Source of the DNA: JAGNNV01 sp031392925
Lineage (GTDB): Bacteria > Acidobacteriota > Vicinamibacteria > Fen-336 > JAGNNV01
Assembly (NCBI GenBank): GCA_031392925.1
Contig: JANMVV010000338.1
Span: 1-17,391, forward strand
Reading direction: 5' to 3'
DNA length: 17,391 bases
This document shows, in pieces, positions 14,938 through 17,391 of this stretch (position 1 is its first letter; the number at the start of each line of letters is the position of its first letter). Position numbers and translations under genes: made by a program. The notes below the pieces were generated by a model, which was not told the DNA's origin, made no database searches, and worked only from the letters and a program-made list of their open reading frames with translations.

Positions 14938-15870
14938 CTACCTGCGGCGCGTGGTCGAGAAGCGAACGAGGACGCCTTCGACGAAAGTGGCTTCGATCTC
15001 ATCGCCCCCGTCGTCGAACGTGGCGATCTTGCAGTCGAGGGCGCTGTCGCCCGGGCAGCTGCGCTCGCGGCGTGGCCTTCCAAGCGCGTCCTCCATCTCA
15101 CGCCGAGGCGTCCCCTTCTTCCAATCGCGATTCTGGGGCGTCCGGTTGATCGAGGTGGACGAGGCGGAATGGGACGATGAGGCCGACGAGGACGATGGAG
15201 CCGCGGCGCGGCGGGTCGAGCGACCCGAGAAGTCCACCCACGGATCGAGGTAGCGCTCGAAGCCTTCGGGCGTCAACGCGTCCGAGGGGACGTTCTTCTT
15301 GAAACGCAAGTTGAATCTGGATCCGCTCTTGAGCGCCCGTTGCATGTCCCGCTCTCGCGCCCTCTGGTTGTACTCCTCCACATCGCGGTTCGCTCGCTCG
15401 TCGCGGGCCTGCCGATCGCGACGCAGGTCCTCGAGATCGCGCTCAAGGCGCCTCTTGCGATCGCGGTCGGTCTCGTTCCTGATCTCCTTCTCGAGGTCGG
15501 TTTCCCGCACCGTCTTGCCGGAGGTGGTGGTGCTCTTGGTCGTGGTATCGCTGAACCAGTTGAAGCCGCCGCCGCCCAAATGAAACTCGATCAGGTCGCC
15601 TTTGACCTTGATGTAGGTCACCTGGATGACGTCGCCCGCCTGCAGCGCCGCGTCGTGCTCGCGAATGCGGTCGCCGTTTTCCTTGAGGTCGAAGGGAACG
15701 TCACGGTCGAAGCGGAGGTCCACGCCCTTGTGGCTCGCCGGCATGTCGACCCGGATCGCGACCTGGCGGCCCATGAAGGCGTTCTTGAGTGCGGCCTCGC
15801 CCTGGGCGAGCGCCGGGCTCGCGGCCAGGCTCAACAGGGCCAGAGAAATGGGAAGGCGGGACATCGTCAT
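14938..15870 (-). CDS. Secreted coiled-coil protein with a BamE/SmpA-like C-terminal region, unknown function
   Basis: From the third ATG (15870), six bases after AGAAAGG, the protein is 310 residues. Residues 1-23 are a Sec signal peptide ending ALAQG. Residues about 28-105 form a beta-rich domain (QVAIRVDMPASHKGVDLRF, VIQVTYIKVKGDLIEFHLGG). Residues 122-178 are a charged coiled coil dominated by Arg, Glu and Asp. A Ser-rich linker (223-240) leads to residues 250-308, where WKKGTPRREMEDALGRP and EIEATFVEGVLVRFS resemble the SmpA/OmlA (BamE) pattern of 'kkGmt.eev..llG.P' followed by a final strand pair. Cys272 and Cys280 could form a disulfide. I recall similar unannotated proteins in Acidobacteriota. 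An envelope role is inferred from export and the BamE-like tail. It lies 76 bp before ffh. Confidence 0.85.
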   Translation of the reverse strand: MTMSRLPISLALLSLAASPALAQGEAALKNAFMGRQVAIRVDMPASHKGVDLRFDRDVPFDLKENGDRIREHDAALQAGDVIQVTYIKVKGDLIEFHLGGGGFNWFSDTTTKSTTTSGKTVRETDLEKEIRNETDRDRKRRLERDLEDLRRDRQARDERANRDVEEYNQRARERDMQRALKSGSRFNLRFKKNVPSDALTPEGFERYLDPWVDFSGRSTRRAAAPSSSSASSSHSASSTSINRTPQNRDWKKGTPRREMEDALGRPRRERSCPGDSALDCKIATFDDGGDEIEATFVEGVLVRFSTTRRR

Positions 15871-15892
15871 CATCATCCTTTCTTTCTTCACG

Positions 15893-16231
15893 TCAGTCGC
15901 CGAGGGTGGCGCCGAGGTTGAGCGCGGAGGCCGGATTATCGGCCGAAACGATCTTGGCCTGTCCGTCCTGGGCGGTGACGTTTTCGTAGACGCCGGTTTC
16001 GCGACGGACCAGCTTGGAGAAGCCCATGCTCTTGAGAGCCACGTCGCCCTTGGGAAACGAGAGGGCGGGAGGGTGGACGACCAGTTCGACCGGAGCATCG
16101 GCGGGCGTACCCCGGGGGCCGATCATCGCCCTTTCGCAGAGCTCGCCCCAGGTCTTGATGCGCTCGTTGACGCCGTGACGAACCTCGACAATGTAATCGT
16201 TGTCGGGACAGTGGTAGTCGTACCTTGGCAT
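15893..16231 (-). CDS. FmdB-like small protein with degenerate zinc ribbon
   Basis: This 112-residue protein begins MPRYDYHCPDNDYIVEVRHG, the FmdB/zinc-ribbon opening (MPxYDYxC). FmdB proteins normally have two CxxC pairs; here only Cys8 and Cys32 (WGELCERA) remain, so no four-Cys site is possible. The middle (GTPADAPVELVV) and a tail with GFSKLVRRETGVYENVTAQD are conserved-looking but unassigned. I recall a subfamily with the same 'WGELCERAGI.PGDTPADAPV' wording in proteobacteria, so this may be a genuine branch rather than decay. The ATG at 16231 has AGAAGGT about eight bases upstream. It is the first gene of the minus-strand run and 22 bp before the next gene. A longer in-frame extension to 17182 is a shadow of the opposite flavoprotein gene. 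Confidence 0.8.
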   Translation of the reverse strand: MPRYDYHCPDNDYIVEVRHGVNERIKTWGELCERAMIGPRGTPADAPVELVVHPPALSFPKGDVALKSMGFSKLVRRETGVYENVTAQDGQAKIVSADNPASALNLGATLGD

Positions 16232-16243
16232 GATGGGACCTTC

Positions 16244-17391
16244 TTGACCTCTCAAATTATCACTCAAGCCCCGCTTGACGCTCCAGGCCCTCCGGTCCAC
16301 CTCGGCATCGTGGGCGGCGGAGCGGCCGGGCTCGCCACCGCGATCTTCACCGCGCGTGCCCTGCGCGACCGGCCCACTAAGGACTCCGGCCCGGCGCGCA
16401 TCGTGCTTCTCGACAGCGCCCGGACCCTGGGTGCCAAGATCCTCGTCTCCGGCGGCTCGCGGTGCAATGTGACGAACGCTCAGGTGGACGCCGCGGATTT
16501 CTGGCGAGCCGGGTCTCCCTTCGTCAAGCAGGTCCTGCGCGCGTTCCCCGTGCCCGAGACCATCGCCTTTTTCGAAGGCATCGGCGTGGCCCTGAAGGAG
16601 GAGCCTCTGGGCAAACTCTTCCCGGTCACCAACAAATCGCGCACCGTCCTCGACGCCCTCCTCGCGGAAGCGCGCCGCCTGAAAGTCGAGATCAGGACCT
16701 CGTGCCGGGTCCACGGGCTGAAGCGCGACCCGGAGGGCTTTTCGATCGAGACCTCGACGGGTCCGGTTCGAGCGAGGCGTGTCGTCCTCGCGACCGGCGG
16801 CTTGTCCCTGCCCAAGACCGGGAGCGACGGCTTCGGCTACGCCCTGGCTCGGGACCACGGCCACACCATCGTTCCCACCGTGCCCGCGTTGGAGCCGTTG
16901 ATCCTGGGCGGTGAGTTTCACGCTCCCCTCTCGGGTATCGCGCACGAGGCCGGGATTCGAGTCTCGCGCCCAGCCGGGAAGTCGGCGGATCTGAGGGGCT
17001 CCCTTCTGTGGACGCACTTCGGCATCAGCGGTCCCCTGGCCCTGAACGCGTCGAGATTCATGCGACGCGGGAAGGCGGAAGGAAAGTCGGTGGCCATGAG
17101 TCTCTCCTTCGTTCCCGATCTGTCCGCCGAGGCGGTGGATCAGGGGCTGATCGCGGCCGCGAGGGATCGCCCGCAGCACCACGCCGCCACCGAAGTCGCG
17201 CGCGCCTTCGGTATGGTCCAGGCCATAGCCGTCCGCCTCGTCGCGACCGCCCTGGGTGGGGACGAGCCGCTGTCGCGGCTCACGAAAGAGAAGCGACGCG
17301 CCCTCGTACGGGCGTTGACGGCTTTCCCGCTGAACGTGGTGGACGGACGCGGCTACAACTTCGCCGAGGTCACTTCGGGTGGGGTGTCGCT
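16244..17391 (+). CDS. HI0933/YhiN-family FAD-dependent oxidoreductase, 3'-truncated by the window edge
   Basis: The frame stays open to the window end; 382 full codons are visible out of about 400 expected. IVGGGAAGLATAIF (residues 22-35) is the FAD-binding Rossmann loop, and AKILVSGGSRCNVTN (64-78) is the HI0933 signature. RRVVLATGGLSLPKTGSDG and LLWTHFGISGPLALNASR also match. The last residues, NFAEVTSGGVSL, match the family's conserved 'A.VT.GGV.l', so little is missing. Members include YhiN and BaiN; substrates are mostly unknown. The only reasonable start is TTG at 16244, giving about 20 residues before the Rossmann loop, with no clear Shine-Dalgarno. It diverges from the FmdB-like gene with only 12 bp between the starts, so the real start or promoter arrangement is uncertain. 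Confidence 0.93.
   Translation, partial: MTSQIITQAPLDAPGPPVHLGIVGGGAAGLATAIFTARALRDRPTKDSGPARIVLLDSARTLGAKILVSGGSRCNVTNAQVDAADFWRAGSPFVKQVLRAFPVPETIAFFEGIGVALKEEPLGKLFPVTNKSRTVLDALLAEARRLKVEIRTSCRVHGLKRDPEGFSIETSTGPVRARRVVLATGGLSLPKTGSDGFGYALARDHGHTIVPTVPALEPLILGGEFHAPLSGIAHEAGIRVSRPAGKSADLRGSLLWTHFGISGPLALNASRFMRRGKAEGKSVAMSLSFVPDLSAEAVDQGLIAAARDRPQHHAATEVARAFGMVQAIAVRLVATALGGDEPLSRLTKEKRRALVRALTAFPLNVVDGRGYNFAEVTSGGVS
16264..16278. promoter_or_regulatory. Palindrome at the divergent start region (TCAAGC-ccc-GCTTGA)
   Basis: TCAAGC (16264-16269) and GCTTGA (16273-16278) are perfect inverted repeats with a 3-base spacer, 33 bp upstream of the FmdB-like start and inside the first codons of the proposed flavoprotein ORF. 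GATAAT on the minus strand just beside it could be a -10 element for the FmdB-led operon. The arrangement fits an operator or promoter, but no regulator is identified. Confidence 0.35.

Noticed and set aside
15871..16098. Upstream extension of the secreted coiled-coil protein
   Set aside because: It overlaps the FmdB-like gene in another frame and would bury the signal peptide.
16232..17182. N-terminal extension of the FmdB-like protein in the same frame
   Set aside because: It is antisense to the HI0933-family gene; MPRYDYHC at 16231 is the family N-terminus and has a ribosome-binding site.
1..17391. CRISPR array, tRNA or rRNA gene, insertion sequence, phage or toxin-antitoxin genes
   Set aside because: I saw no regularly spaced direct repeats, tRNA cloverleaf pattern, rRNA sequence, transposase motif or paired small toxin-antitoxin ORFs; a covariance-model RNA search was not possible.

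Overview
The window is about 17.4 kb of GC-rich (roughly two-thirds G+C), densely coding bacterial chromosome. Gene content and several lineage-flavoured proteins point to Acidobacteriota or a similarly GC-rich deep-branching phylum: a long TPR protein opening with a MAKINPIKTR-type N-terminus, a secreted protein with a 'RVDMPASHKGVD' segment, and a helical-repeat protein coupled to a ThiE/TenI-like enzyme. That placement is inference from remembered family resemblance, not a search. Nothing looks like a plasmid, prophage, insertion sequence or CRISPR array.

Layout. (1) Positions 1-2963, plus strand: the 3' part of an SDR oxidoreductase, a short lipoprotein-like ORF that looks like the severed N-terminus of a 7TMR-DISM-type sensor, and a complete malic enzyme. 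(2) Positions 3009-16231, minus strand: thirteen co-directional genes with gaps of 4-nt overlap to 76 bp. In transcription order they are: a cysteine-poor FmdB-like protein; a secreted coiled-coil protein with a BamE-like tail; ffh; rpsP; rimM; trmD; rplS; rnhB; a 995-residue TPR protein; a small two-helix membrane protein; a ThiE/TenI-family protein; a helical-repeat protein; and a lipoprotein fusing a GH3 (NagZ-like) glycosidase to a class-C beta-lactamase-fold hydrolase. (3) Positions 16244-17391, plus strand: an HI0933/YhiN-family flavoprotein running off the window end, divergent from the FmdB-like gene with only 12 bp between the proposed starts.

The core is the classic SRP/ribosome-maturation operon: Ffh (protein targeting), S16, RimM (30S maturation), TrmD (m1G37 of tRNA), L19 and RNase HII. 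The KH-domain gene often found between rpsP and rimM is absent. Flanking genes are envelope-related (secreted BamE-like protein, lipoprotein muropeptide hydrolase, small membrane protein), so the run joins translation and targeting functions to cell-envelope functions.

Most notable observations: the NagZ plus AmiE-like fusion, which puts two muropeptide-recycling steps in one exported polypeptide; the lysine-rich insertion in L19; the sensor-domain remnant ahead of malic enzyme, with a TAAAAT box at leaderless spacing; the duplicated module in the TPR protein; the FmdB-like protein lacking its zinc ligands; and frequent use of TTG or GTG starts. I found no clear evidence of an entirely new system; the best novelty candidates are the fusion lipoprotein and the uncharacterised envelope proteins.
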